A stretch of 34,669 bases of DNA from a virus: positions 1 through 34,669 of IMG/VR virus record IMGVR_UViG_3300012988_000030; one strand, given 5' to 3'. The notes under the pieces were generated by a model. It made no database searches, was not told where the DNA came from, and was given only the letters and a program-made list of their open reading frames with translations. Positions 5,156-11,306 of the stretch are shown here, in pieces (position 1 is the first letter of the stretch; each line of letters starts with the position of its first letter). The position numbers were made by a program, and so were the translations under genes.

Positions 5156-5328
5156 CCATCACAATGCATCGGTGCCAGTGCCACGAGCTCAGCAACGGAC
5201 TTTGCGCCGCTTGCGAGGTGCAGCTGGCCGACGAACTGCACGCGCTGGAAAACGCCCAGCACGACTACAACCGCTCTCGCTTTGACCAGCTCGTGCCGCC
5301 CAATGGCGACGAAGTGTGGCCACGATGA
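5152..5328 (+). CDS. Zinc-ribbon-like microprotein (58 aa)
   Basis: GTG 5152 overlaps the upstream stop. Residues 8-21 carry CQCH and CAAC (C8, C10, H11, C18, C21), a likely zinc site. The rest is an acidic helix (LADELHALENAQHDYNRSRF). Function unknown. It is one of about eight CxxC microproteins in the rightward operon. Confidence 0.55.
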   Translation: MTITMHRCQCHELSNGLCAACEVQLADELHALENAQHDYNRSRFDQLVPPNGDEVWPR

Positions 5329-5501
5329 GCGAGCGCTACATCGCTTCCCAGCATGCCGAGTTCGTTGACGCGCTTCGCGCATGCCTCGGACTGCAACCCC
5401 TCTACAGCGCAAGCAAGCCCACGGCCGAGTGGTGGCAGGCTGGCATGCTTCAGCACTTGGCAATGCGTGACGGTCGCAAGGCGCGAAAGGGCTCCCTATG
5501 A
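5325..5501 (+). CDS. Small hypothetical protein (58 aa)
   Basis: ATG 5325 overlaps the upstream stop (ATGA). The product is amphipathic (ASQHAEFVDALRACLG, then EWWQAGMLQHLAMR) with a basic C-terminus (RDGRKARKG). No motif is recognised. The overlap at both ends supports translation as part of the operon. Confidence 0.5.
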   Translation: MSERYIASQHAEFVDALRACLGLQPLYSASKPTAEWWQAGMLQHLAMRDGRKARKGSL

Positions 5502-5791
5502 GCAAGAACGAAGAGAGCTTTCCGACCGTCATTGGTCGAGTGCGTGACACCATGCCGTGCCCTACCCTGGCCTTCCCTGGTGGCGAAGTAACGCCACGCA
5601 AGCCCGCGGCAGCAGAGCTCGTGCTGAGCGCCAAGCAGTGGGCGACGGCGGTGCACGAGCACTTCGTTGACCACTACCAAAACATCGGACACGACAAGTC
5701 CGACCACATGCACACGGACGCGCGCATGCTGTCTTATCTGCGCCACCTGGAAGGGCGCCTGCTCGAACTGGAGGACATGTGTCGCGAGTAG
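5498..5791 (+). CDS. Hypothetical protein (97 aa)
   Basis: ATG 5498 overlaps the upstream stop (ATGA). The second half contains a His-rich helical stretch (AVHEHFVDHYQNIGHDKS, then HMHTDARMLSYLRHLEGR), which could bind metal or be a small helical bundle. No family is recognised. The next gene starts 13 nt before its end. Confidence 0.55.
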   Translation: MSKNEESFPTVIGRVRDTMPCPTLAFPGGEVTPRKPAAAELVLSAKQWATAVHEHFVDHYQNIGHDKSDHMHTDARMLSYLRHLEGRLLELEDMCRE

Positions 5792-5982
5792 TCGGCTGCT
5801 ACTGCCGCAAGCGCAGCTGCCGCCGCGGTCGACCCCTTTGCCGGCGCGCCGACAACCCTCGCAATCTGACATGCGAGTGCCCCGCAATGCACTTCCCTCA
5901 CCGCATCGGCTCGGGCCGGTGCTTGTCCAATCCGAAAGGAGTAGAGCGAATGAATGCCCTCGTGTGGGGGCCAAGCCCATAG
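5779..5982 (+). CDS. Cysteine-rich zinc-binding microprotein with HFPHRIGSGRC motif (67 aa)
   Basis: GTG 5779, 13 nt inside the previous gene in another frame. Cysteines at 7, 9, 14, 21, 32, 34 and 48, with H38 and H41, are arranged as CxC, CxC and H-x2-H-x6-C. The segment CECPAMHFPHRIGSGRC resembles a motif I have seen in small phage and bacterial proteins of unknown function (HFPHRxGSGxC). A zinc-binding fold is likely. The C-terminal tail runs into the tRNA-like element. Function unknown. Confidence 0.6.
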   Translation: MSRVVGCYCRKRSCRRGRPLCRRADNPRNLTCECPAMHFPHRIGSGRCLSNPKGVERMNALVWGPSP

Positions 5983-6061
5983 TTTCTAGGGGCCGTAGGT
6001 CGGGCGCGCTTTGGGTGGTTCCTTTCGCGCCTCACGGGTTCGATTCCCGTGGGCTCCACCG
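5967..6061 (+). other. tRNA-like element, possible attP core
   Basis: The 3' half is a typical tRNA end: T-stem ACGGG (6034-6038), loop TTCGATT, CCCGT (6046-6050), acceptor strand GGGCTCC (6051-6057) and A58-CC (6058-6060), without a full CCA. Two possible 5' acceptor strands, GGGGCCA (5967-5973) and GGGGCCG (5989-5995), each pair at six of seven positions and would give a G3:U70 pair as in tRNA-Ala and tmRNA. Between them and the T-arm only GGCGCG/CGCGCC (6003-6008/6026-6031) pairs well, and no normal D-arm is seen. It could be a degenerate tRNA or tmRNA, or an attP core copied from a host tRNA or tmRNA gene. Confidence 0.4.
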
Positions 6062-6086
6062 CGCAATTCAGCGCACGGAGATTCAC

Positions 6087-6320
6087 ATGAAACAATTTGC
6101 CATCATTGCTGCTCTGCTCGCGTTCTCTTCGGTCGCCTCAGCCGAGGAGACCAAACCGGCCAAGCCGGTTACCTGCCGAGACTTCTCGGTCGCCACCACC
6201 ACGGACGGCGCCAAGGTGGGCATCTGCGCTGCTGCCAAGGCCGGAGGCAAGCCGACGCTGCTACGCACCTTCGAGGTGGTCACCGTGGCGGGTGAGCGGC
6301 TGATGGTTGGCTTCAGGTGA
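6087..6320 (+). CDS. Exported small protein with signal peptide (77 aa)
   Basis: ATG 6087 has GGAG 8 nt upstream. The N-terminus is a good Sec signal: MKQF, a hydrophobic core (AIIAALLAFSSV) and cleavage after ASA. The mature part of about 57 residues is a beta-rich, Lys/Thr-rich sequence with two cysteines (VTCRDF, GICAAA). Function unknown; it is likely periplasmic. It lies directly after the tRNA-like element, a common insertion point for cargo genes. Confidence 0.6.
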   Translation: MKQFAIIAALLAFSSVASAEETKPAKPVTCRDFSVATTTDGAKVGICAAAKAGGKPTLLRTFEVVTVAGERLMVGFR

Positions 6321-6340
6321 GCGGCCTAGCGGAGCTCGAG

Positions 6341-6601
6341 TTACTCCGCGTCGCCCTGGCGCACTGGAGAGTCAAGCTCCGCGCCCGAGGCCACGACGTT
6401 CAGCCCGACCGCCATCAGCCCATCCTGATGGCCTTCCTGCGCGGACCCAAGGTCCCTGATGGCTTGAGCGTCGCACGCGCTCCGCAGCCAGTCGGACCAA
6501 TCGATACTTGGCCGGGCCCGTCGAGCCAGCTCGAAAGCCTGGCGGTAAACCGCTAGCCGCTCGGCCGTTTTAGTCCTGAATGTGATCGTCTTACTAGTCA
6601 T
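6341..6601 (-). CDS. Ribbon-helix-helix-type regulator candidate (86 aa)
   Basis: Read leftward from ATG 6601. Residues 1-52 fit a ribbon-helix-helix: a beta strand (KTITFRT), a first helix (AERLAVYRQAFELARRARP), a turn, and a second helix (DWSDWLRSACDAQAIRDLG). The C-terminal third is low in features. Only 3 bp separate its ATG from the GCGTTACACTGTAACAC operator, and it faces the ERF gene, as an autoregulated repressor would. It probably has a very short or no leader. A rightward frame (6317-6556) overlaps it antisense. Fold and role are inferred from pattern and position. Confidence 0.55.
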   Translation of the reverse strand: MTSKTITFRTKTAERLAVYRQAFELARRARPSIDWSDWLRSACDAQAIRDLGSAQEGHQDGLMAVGLNVVASGAELDSPVRQGDAE

Positions 6602-6604
6602 GCC

Positions 6605-6621
6605 GCGTTACACTGTAACAC
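6605..6621. promoter_or_regulatory. Operator between the RHH gene and the ERF operon
   Basis: GCGTTACACTGTAACAC contains the perfect odd palindrome GTTACA-C-TGTAAC (6607-6619). It holds TACACT rightward and TACAGT leftward, possible -10 elements on both strands, so binding here would block both directions. The 11-bp core TTACAnTGTAA recurs at 1551-1561. Confidence 0.6.
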
Positions 6622-6641
6622 ACGAAAAGGAACCTCTCCAA

Positions 6642-7364
6642 ATGGACGACCAAAAGCCCGACACCATTCCCGCCCCGCCCACCCCTCGCGTCAGCTTCGT
6701 AGGCACGCCCGAGGCGCTTGGCGACCTGTTTGCCGCCCTCTCTGCTGCCCAGGGCGAGTTCTCGCCCATCGTCAAAGACTCGCAGGCCACCGTGGCAATG
6801 AAGGCGGGCGGCTCGTACAAGTTCGACTATGCCGGCCTGGACGTGGTGATTGCCGCCACGCAGCCGGCCTTAAGCAAGCACGGCCTGGCTTTCCTGCAGC
6901 TGCTGACCGAAGACGAGGTGCACACGGTCCTGGCCAAAGGGGGCGCCCGCATTGAGTCTGTCATCGCCTTCCAGGGGTGCGCCAACGCACAGGAGTTCGG
7001 CTCGAAGGTCACCTACCTGAAGCGCTACGCCCGGCTGAGCATCTTGTCGGTTTTCCCCGAGGCTGAAGATGATGACGCGAACGCCTCAGTAGGCAACACC
7101 GCTAGCATTCAGCGCCCGCGCGCCAGCGCAACGCCCCCCGTGGTGAAGCCCGCCGAGTCAAAGCCGACCGGCTATGAGGGGCCCACCGACGAGACCAAGG
7201 AGCGCATTCGCGAGCTGGCGAAGGGCGTCGGGTTCAAGAACACCGAGCTGCAGGACTTCAGCATCAAGCACGGCTGCGGCCCGCTGGACAAGTTGAACCA
7301 GGCAAAAGCCGACGTGCTGGTCAAGATGCTCGAGTCGCAGGCTAACCCGCAGGTGACGACGTGA
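6642..7364 (+). CDS. ERF-family single-strand annealing protein
   Basis: 240 residues from ATG 6642, preceded by AAAAGGAACC; an upstream in-frame start would run through the operator and is rejected. Residues about 29-146 match the ERF family pattern: ALSAAQGEFSPIVKDSQAT, then FDYAGLDVVIAATQPALSKHGL, and the closing VTYLKRYARLSILSVF with acidic EAEDDDAN. ERF proteins anneal complementary single strands in phage recombination and genome circularisation. A Pro/Ser linker and a C-terminal helical domain (about 185-235) follow. It opens the recombination block and is followed by a nuclease and a helicase, as annealases usually are. Confidence 0.88.
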   Translation: MDDQKPDTIPAPPTPRVSFVGTPEALGDLFAALSAAQGEFSPIVKDSQATVAMKAGGSYKFDYAGLDVVIAATQPALSKHGLAFLQLLTEDEVHTVLAKGGARIESVIAFQGCANAQEFGSKVTYLKRYARLSILSVFPEAEDDDANASVGNTASIQRPRASATPPVVKPAESKPTGYEGPTDETKERIRELAKGVGFKNTELQDFSIKHGCGPLDKLNQAKADVLVKMLESQANPQVTT

Positions 7365-7450
7365 GCAATGTCACAACAACGGCGCTAGGACTTCTCTTGG
7401 CGTGCGCTGCAGGATTAATTCTGGGAGCCATCTTCAGGAGCGGCAAGTGA
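7361..7450 (+). CDS. Membrane microprotein (29 aa) between annealase and nuclease
   Basis: GTG 7361 overlaps the ERF stop (GTGA), and its own stop overlaps the GTG of the nuclease (GTGA). It fills the gap exactly. Translation: VSNVTTTALG, then a hydrophobic stretch LLLACAAGLILGAIF and a basic RSGK end, a single membrane span. It may exist chiefly to couple translation across the gap or may be a membrane peptide. Confidence 0.5.
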   Translation: MSNVTTTALGLLLACAAGLILGAIFRSGK

Positions 7451-8460
7451 GCTACATCAAGCAAGGCGCGCGCGTGAGCCTGCTTCCTGTGTCGCAGTTC
7501 TGTGGGCTTGCTGCTTCACTGTCCGAAGCGCACGGAGCTGGGCGTGCGGCGGCTATGTCCTCGGCATGGCACGCGCTGGCAGCCAAAGCCGACGACGCGG
7601 CCACCAAGCTCGCTCGTCTGACACCCGAGGAGCGCGCCACCATCGAGCAGTGGAAGAAGCCGTCAGACATCAAGGTTCTCGGCCAGCTCCTGACCTATGA
7701 GGAATCAGAGAAGGAGCAGCCGATTGGCCTCACCGGCGACGGTAGCTTCGCAGAGGAGGGCGAGGTGGTCACGTGCGGCACGCTCGACTTCGCTTGGATA
7801 GTCGACCACCCGGACCCTTTCATTGGGCGCGTGGCGGTCATTGGCGACCTGAAGAAAACGCGGTGGGCCAGTTCGGGCCCAGACAGCTTGCAGCTGCTCA
7901 CCTACGGCTACGCATGGGCCAAGAAGCACGGGTGCCGAGCGTTCATCACCGGCATCTGGGTCATCGAGGACGAGGAGTGGCAGTGGTCCGAGAAGGTTTA
8001 CGAGCTGGACTCGTGGACTGAGCTCGACCTGTTCCACCGCATCAAGTCGGCGGCGCTGAACACCACGGGTGAGGCCGCGTTTGGCGAGCACTGTAATAAC
8101 TGCTATGGCCGGCTTCACTGCCCAGAATTTACGCTGCCCGCTCAGTTCGCTGAGACAGTGCTGGCACCCGTGGCGGCCGACAGCGGGCTTATCCACGACG
8201 GTGAGCGCCTAGGCCAGCTGTTCGCGTTTGCCGAGCGGGTCGCTCCGCTCATCGAGAAGGCCAAGGAGATGGCCAAGGAAGCGGCTCGGCGCGGAGTGAA
8301 GGTGACGCATCCGGTGAGCGGCAAGCAGCTCGGGTTCATCAAGTGCAAGAGCCCCGAGGCGCTCAACCGCACGAAGCTGTTCGCCGCCATCCCAGAAGCC
8401 ACGAAGTTCTTGGAGCGTGGAAACGGCTACGAGCGAATGATGTGGGGGAAGGCCAAGTGA
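7447..8460 (+). CDS. PD-(D/E)XK nuclease with predicted Fe-S cluster (Cas4/AddB/RecB-type)
   Basis: 337 residues from GTG 7447. Core motifs: an early His (SSAWHAL, H42), D114 in GTLDFAW, D134-x-K136 in IGDLKKTRW, and Q149/Y153 in LQLLTYGY, the usual order in RecB-type nucleases. A cysteine near the N-terminus (C19, in SQFCGLAAS) and three late cysteines in CNNCYGRLHC (C216, C219, C225) match the four-Cys iron-sulphur arrangement of Cas4 and AddB. It most likely resects double-stranded ends to make single strands for the ERF annealase. Nuclease class is well supported; the cluster is inference. Confidence 0.8.
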   Translation: MSYIKQGARVSLLPVSQFCGLAASLSEAHGAGRAAAMSSAWHALAAKADDAATKLARLTPEERATIEQWKKPSDIKVLGQLLTYEESEKEQPIGLTGDGSFAEEGEVVTCGTLDFAWIVDHPDPFIGRVAVIGDLKKTRWASSGPDSLQLLTYGYAWAKKHGCRAFITGIWVIEDEEWQWSEKVYELDSWTELDLFHRIKSAALNTTGEAAFGEHCNNCYGRLHCPEFTLPAQFAETVLAPVAADSGLIHDGERLGQLFAFAERVAPLIEKAKEMAKEAARRGVKVTHPVSGKQLGFIKCKSPEALNRTKLFAAIPEATKFLERGNGYERMMWGKAK

Positions 8461-8726
8461 ACGACCGTATGGCTACGTACCTAGCTTGCTTTCAGCGTCT
8501 GGCGCTGGAGGCTGTATCAAACTCAGAATTCCGAAGCCGTCGAGCGCACGACGGCTCGGAAGACATGGAGGTAACAATCTCTGTGCCATGCGGCGAGCGA
8601 CTGCTTCGGCACTCGCGCATCGTTAGCAACCTGGAAGTCAGTTCACTTGTTATGTCTCCAGTAGCTATGGCGCAAATCCACTGCGACTGGGCCTTTTGCG
8701 CTCTCCGATCGGAAGGGTTGAAGTGA
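8457..8726 (+). CDS. Hypothetical protein between nuclease and helicase (89 aa)
   Basis: GTG 8457 overlaps the nuclease stop, and its own stop overlaps the GTG of the helicase. The N-terminal half is helical (RMATYLACFQRLALEAVSNS); the rest has short beta-type segments (MEVTISVPCGERLLRHSRIV). No family is recognised. The double GTGA coupling to nuclease and helicase suggests a role in the same recombination complex, but nothing in the sequence shows one. Confidence 0.55.
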   Translation: MNDRMATYLACFQRLALEAVSNSEFRSRRAHDGSEDMEVTISVPCGERLLRHSRIVSNLEVSSLVMSPVAMAQIHCDWAFCALRSEGLK

Positions 8727-10423
8727 GCCAGTCGCAGCTCATCTTCCAGCAGCCCACGCTGTCCACGCTCGACGACCGCTGGGACGGCAGTCGCTGGTAT
8801 CAACGCGAATGCTGCGAGGCGACACTCGCCGGCTTCGAGGAGTACCGCTCGCAGCTGCTGGTGATGGCCACGGGCTGCGGCAAGACGTTCGTGTTCAGCA
8901 GCCTGGCTCGACAGTGGAAAGGGCGAGTGCTGGTGCTCGCCCATCGCGAAGAGCTGGTCGAGCAGGCTCGCGCATCGCTGGAGCGCATGACGGGCGAGAC
9001 TGTCGACGTAGAGCAGGCTGGTCGTCGCGCGGCGCTCTACTCGCGGCTTGTGGTGGCGAGCGTCGACACCATCAAACAGGACAAGCGACTGGAGCGCTTC
9101 CCCGCCGACCACTTCGGCCTCGTTGTAGCCGACGAATGCCACCATTTTTTGGCCAAAACGTACAGAAAGCCGCTCGACTACTTCACTGGCGCCAAGCTGC
9201 TCGGGGTCACTGCCACGCCGGACCGTGGCGACGAAAAAGCACTCGGAAAACTGTTCGAGAACGTCGCCTACTGCTTCGACATTCAGCAGGGCATCGAGCA
9301 GGGCTACCTCGTACCGTTTGGTAATTGCCAGCACGTGGAACTCGGGGAGATTGACCTCGATGGAGTTGATACGGTAGCTGGCGACTTCGCCAAGGGCCAG
9401 CTCGACGAGGTGATGCTGCGCGCGGTTGAGGGCATTGTAAAGAAGACGCTGGAGCTGGAGCCCAACCGACAGGCGGTGTGCTTCTTTCCCGGTGTGAAGT
9501 CTGCTGAATACGCGGCTGAGCGCTTCAATGCCCTGAAGTCGTTCTCCGCCGGGTTCATCAGCGGTGAGACATTGCCGCATGACCGCAAGCGCATCGTTGC
9601 TGAGTTCAGAGAGGGGCGCATTCAGTTCCTGTGCAACTGCATGGTGGCTACCGAAGGCTTTGACGCCCCATCAGCGAGCTGCATCGTTCAGGCTCGCCCC
9701 ACCAAGTCACGCGGGCTCTACGCGCAGATGGTGGGGCGAGGCACCCGTGTGCTCGGTGGGCTCGTGGAGGCCATCCCTGGGCGCGAAGGCGCTGCAGAAC
9801 GCCGCGCGCTCATCGCCGGCAGCCGAAAGCCGGACCTTGTGGTGCTCGACTTCGTGGGCAACTCATCGAAGCACGCGCTGGTCACGCCCGAGGACTTGCT
9901 GGGTGGCGACTACTCTGACGAGGAGGTCGAGCTCGCCAAGAAGAAGGCTAAGCAGGACAAGGGTGCCAACCCGCAGCAGATGCTGGCCGAGGCCCGCAAG
10001 GAGCTCCAGCGCATCGCCGCCGCCATCAGCAGCCGCGTTGCTGCCCAGGCGCGCAGCTTCAACCCCTTCGCCGTGCTCGAGCTGGACACGACCAGCACCA
10101 CGCGAGACGATATGCGCTGGGGCCGCCAGCCGCCTACGCCGCGCCAGCTCGAGGCGCTGGCCAAGATGAAGCTGCCGAAGGAGGTGCTCGGGCAGCTGAG
10201 CAAGCGCCAGGCAAGCAAGCTGCTCGAGGAGCGCGCGCGGCGCCACGAGGCAGGACTCGCGACGTACGCGCAGGTAGGGCATCTCACCAAGTTCGGGGTG
10301 GATGCGCGCAACGTCACCTTCGAGCAGGCGGGCAAGGCGCTTACTTACATCGCTGGGTGTGGTTGGAAACCGAAGAACGTCGACATGGCAAAGCTCAAGC
10401 TCATGATTGAAGAGAACCCGTGA
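8723..10423 (+). CDS. Superfamily 2 DEAD/DEAH-type helicase
   Basis: 566 residues from GTG 8723. Motif Q-like RWYQRECCE precedes the Walker A MATGCGKT (48-55). Motif Ia is VLAHREELVEQA, Walker B is DECH (127-130), and motif III is TATP (163-166). The second RecA-like domain has AVCFFPGVKSAEYAAER, motif V TEGFDAPSASCIVQARPT, and motif VI QMVGRGTR (335-342). The layout resembles UvsW/RadD and type III restriction-type helicases acting on branched DNA or R-loops. The C-terminal 170 residues are helical and Lys-rich, with no known domain recognised. Likely role: remodelling recombination or replication intermediates. Confidence 0.9.
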   Translation: MSQSQLIFQQPTLSTLDDRWDGSRWYQRECCEATLAGFEEYRSQLLVMATGCGKTFVFSSLARQWKGRVLVLAHREELVEQARASLERMTGETVDVEQAGRRAALYSRLVVASVDTIKQDKRLERFPADHFGLVVADECHHFLAKTYRKPLDYFTGAKLLGVTATPDRGDEKALGKLFENVAYCFDIQQGIEQGYLVPFGNCQHVELGEIDLDGVDTVAGDFAKGQLDEVMLRAVEGIVKKTLELEPNRQAVCFFPGVKSAEYAAERFNALKSFSAGFISGETLPHDRKRIVAEFREGRIQFLCNCMVATEGFDAPSASCIVQARPTKSRGLYAQMVGRGTRVLGGLVEAIPGREGAAERRALIAGSRKPDLVVLDFVGNSSKHALVTPEDLLGGDYSDEEVELAKKKAKQDKGANPQQMLAEARKELQRIAAAISSRVAAQARSFNPFAVLELDTTSTTRDDMRWGRQPPTPRQLEALAKMKLPKEVLGQLSKRQASKLLEERARRHEAGLATYAQVGHLTKFGVDARNVTFEQAGKALTYIAGCGWKPKNVDMAKLKLMIEENP

Positions 10424-10590
10424 GAGACGACAAGCAATGGTACATGCCTGACGGGGCCGAGTTGGTGGTCGCGTTCTACGAGGGCTGCGAGCTAATTGGG
10501 TACGGCCTGATGCGGTGGTTCGATGGCGAGGCCGAGCATGTGCACGGTCCGCTGCCGCCCAACGAGAACGATTGGCTGGCGCCGTCGTGA
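10420..10590 (+). CDS. Small hypothetical protein (56 aa)
   Basis: GTG 10420 overlaps the helicase stop and ends in GTGA with the next gene. The product is acidic with many aromatics (DDKQWYMPDGAELVVAFYEG, then LIGYGLMRWFDGEAEHVHG). It looks like a small beta-sheet domain (beta strands with Gly turns). No family is recognised. The coupling on both sides supports it. Confidence 0.5.
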   Translation: MRDDKQWYMPDGAELVVAFYEGCELIGYGLMRWFDGEAEHVHGPLPPNENDWLAPS

Positions 10591-10703
10591 GGCCGCCAGT
10601 CCTCCTATGCTTTGTTGCCGTGTTCGCCGTCTCTCTATCGACCGGGCACGATTGGTTCGCGCTGTCAGCATTCATTTGCCTTTTTATGGAGTGCTGTTCG
10701 TGA
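10587..10703 (+). CDS. Membrane microprotein (38 aa)
   Basis: GTG 10587 and a stop that overlaps the next GTG. The product is almost wholly hydrophobic: PPVLLCFVAVFAVSLSTG, then FALSAFICLFMECCS. That would form one long or two short membrane spans. No family is recognised. It is the second membrane microprotein embedded in the recombination block. Confidence 0.45.
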   Translation: MRPPVLLCFVAVFAVSLSTGHDWFALSAFICLFMECCS

Positions 10704-11008
10704 GGCCCGGCTGGACAGGCGCGCTCGAGTCCACCACCGAGCGCTACGGTATGGGCGCAGTGGAGCTGCTCGAGAAGCGCCGCTGGCGGCGCACGGTGCA
10801 AGCCCGCCAGTACTTCTGGCTGTTGCTGCACGACACCTACGGCTGGAGCTACCCGGAGATTGCCAGGTACACTGGCGACTACAACCACACCACCGTGCTC
10901 TCGGGCGTCAGGAAGGCCAGGAAGCGTGAAGCGGAGTCCAATGCCGCGCCGAGCGGCGTACATGAAACGGTCCAAGTTCAAGAGGCGTACGATGACCAAA
11001 CAGGCTGA
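10700..11008 (+). CDS. DnaA domain IV-like DNA-binding protein (102 aa)
   Basis: GTG 10700, coupled by GTGA. Residues about 34-75 match the DnaA C-terminal DNA-binding domain: RQYFWLLLHDTYGWSYPEIA, then RYTGDYNHTTVLSGVRKARK, which corresponds to the DnaA signature GRDHTTVLHAVRK. The AAA+ ATPase domain is absent. DnaA domain IV alone binds 9-mer DnaA boxes, so this protein could compete for host or phage origins, recruit a helicase to the phage origin, or act as a regulator. Domain call is strong; role is inference. Confidence 0.75.
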   Translation: MRPGWTGALESTTERYGMGAVELLEKRRWRRTVQARQYFWLLLHDTYGWSYPEIARYTGDYNHTTVLSGVRKARKREAESNAAPSGVHETVQVQEAYDDQTG

Positions 11009-11306
11009 GCGCACGGGCGACGCGGAATATCTTGCCTGGATTCGCACGCTGCCCTGCTGCGCGCCGAGCGTGACCCAGTGCGAGTCGCCACCACCACAGC
11101 ACCCGCACCACGAGACTGGCGCTGGCATGGGCATGAAGGCACCGGATAGGCGGACGATGCCGCTGTGCAGGGCGCACCACCGCTGCTTCCACGACGGCAT
11201 GGGGCCATTCGTAGGGTGGTCGAAGGAAGAGCGCAAGCATTGGCAGGAAGAGCGCGTGGCTGAATGTTTGGCTGCGCATGTTGTTTTCGAGAAAGGATTG
11301 CTATGA
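10926..11306 (+). CDS. Ref/DUF968-like HNH-type nuclease, recombination enhancer candidate
   Basis: 126 residues from GTG 10926 (AGGAAG upstream); ATG 10941 and 10992 are alternatives. The basic start VKRSPMPRRAAYMKRSKFKR is typical of phage HNH proteins of this class. Key residues: C44-C45, C52, H61-H62 in PHHETGAGMGMKAPD, then PLCRAHHRCFH (C81, H84, H85, H89). This matches the Cys/His pattern of the phage P1 Ref and lambdoid DUF968 families, which are zinc-containing nucleases linked to recombination. It overlaps the end of the DnaA-like gene by 83 nt. Confidence 0.7.
   Translation: MKRSPMPRRAAYMKRSKFKRRTMTKQAERTGDAEYLAWIRTLPCCAPSVTQCESPPPQHPHHETGAGMGMKAPDRRTMPLCRAHHRCFHDGMGPFVGWSKEERKHWQEERVAECLAAHVVFEKGLL

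Noticed and set aside
6317-6556. Rightward 79-codon gene
   Set aside because: Starts in a GTGA overlap, but almost wholly antisense to the ribbon-helix-helix candidate, with no domain and a Pro-rich tail; kept only as a finding.
8492-9580. Leftward 362-codon open frame opposite the helicase
   Set aside because: It lies fully antisense to a helicase with all motifs intact; its composition mirrors the helicase codon pattern and no domain is seen.
9863-11236. Leftward 457-codon open frame opposite the helicase end and DnaA-like gene
   Set aside because: Antisense to four supported genes, Arg/Pro-rich, no start signal and no recognisable domain.
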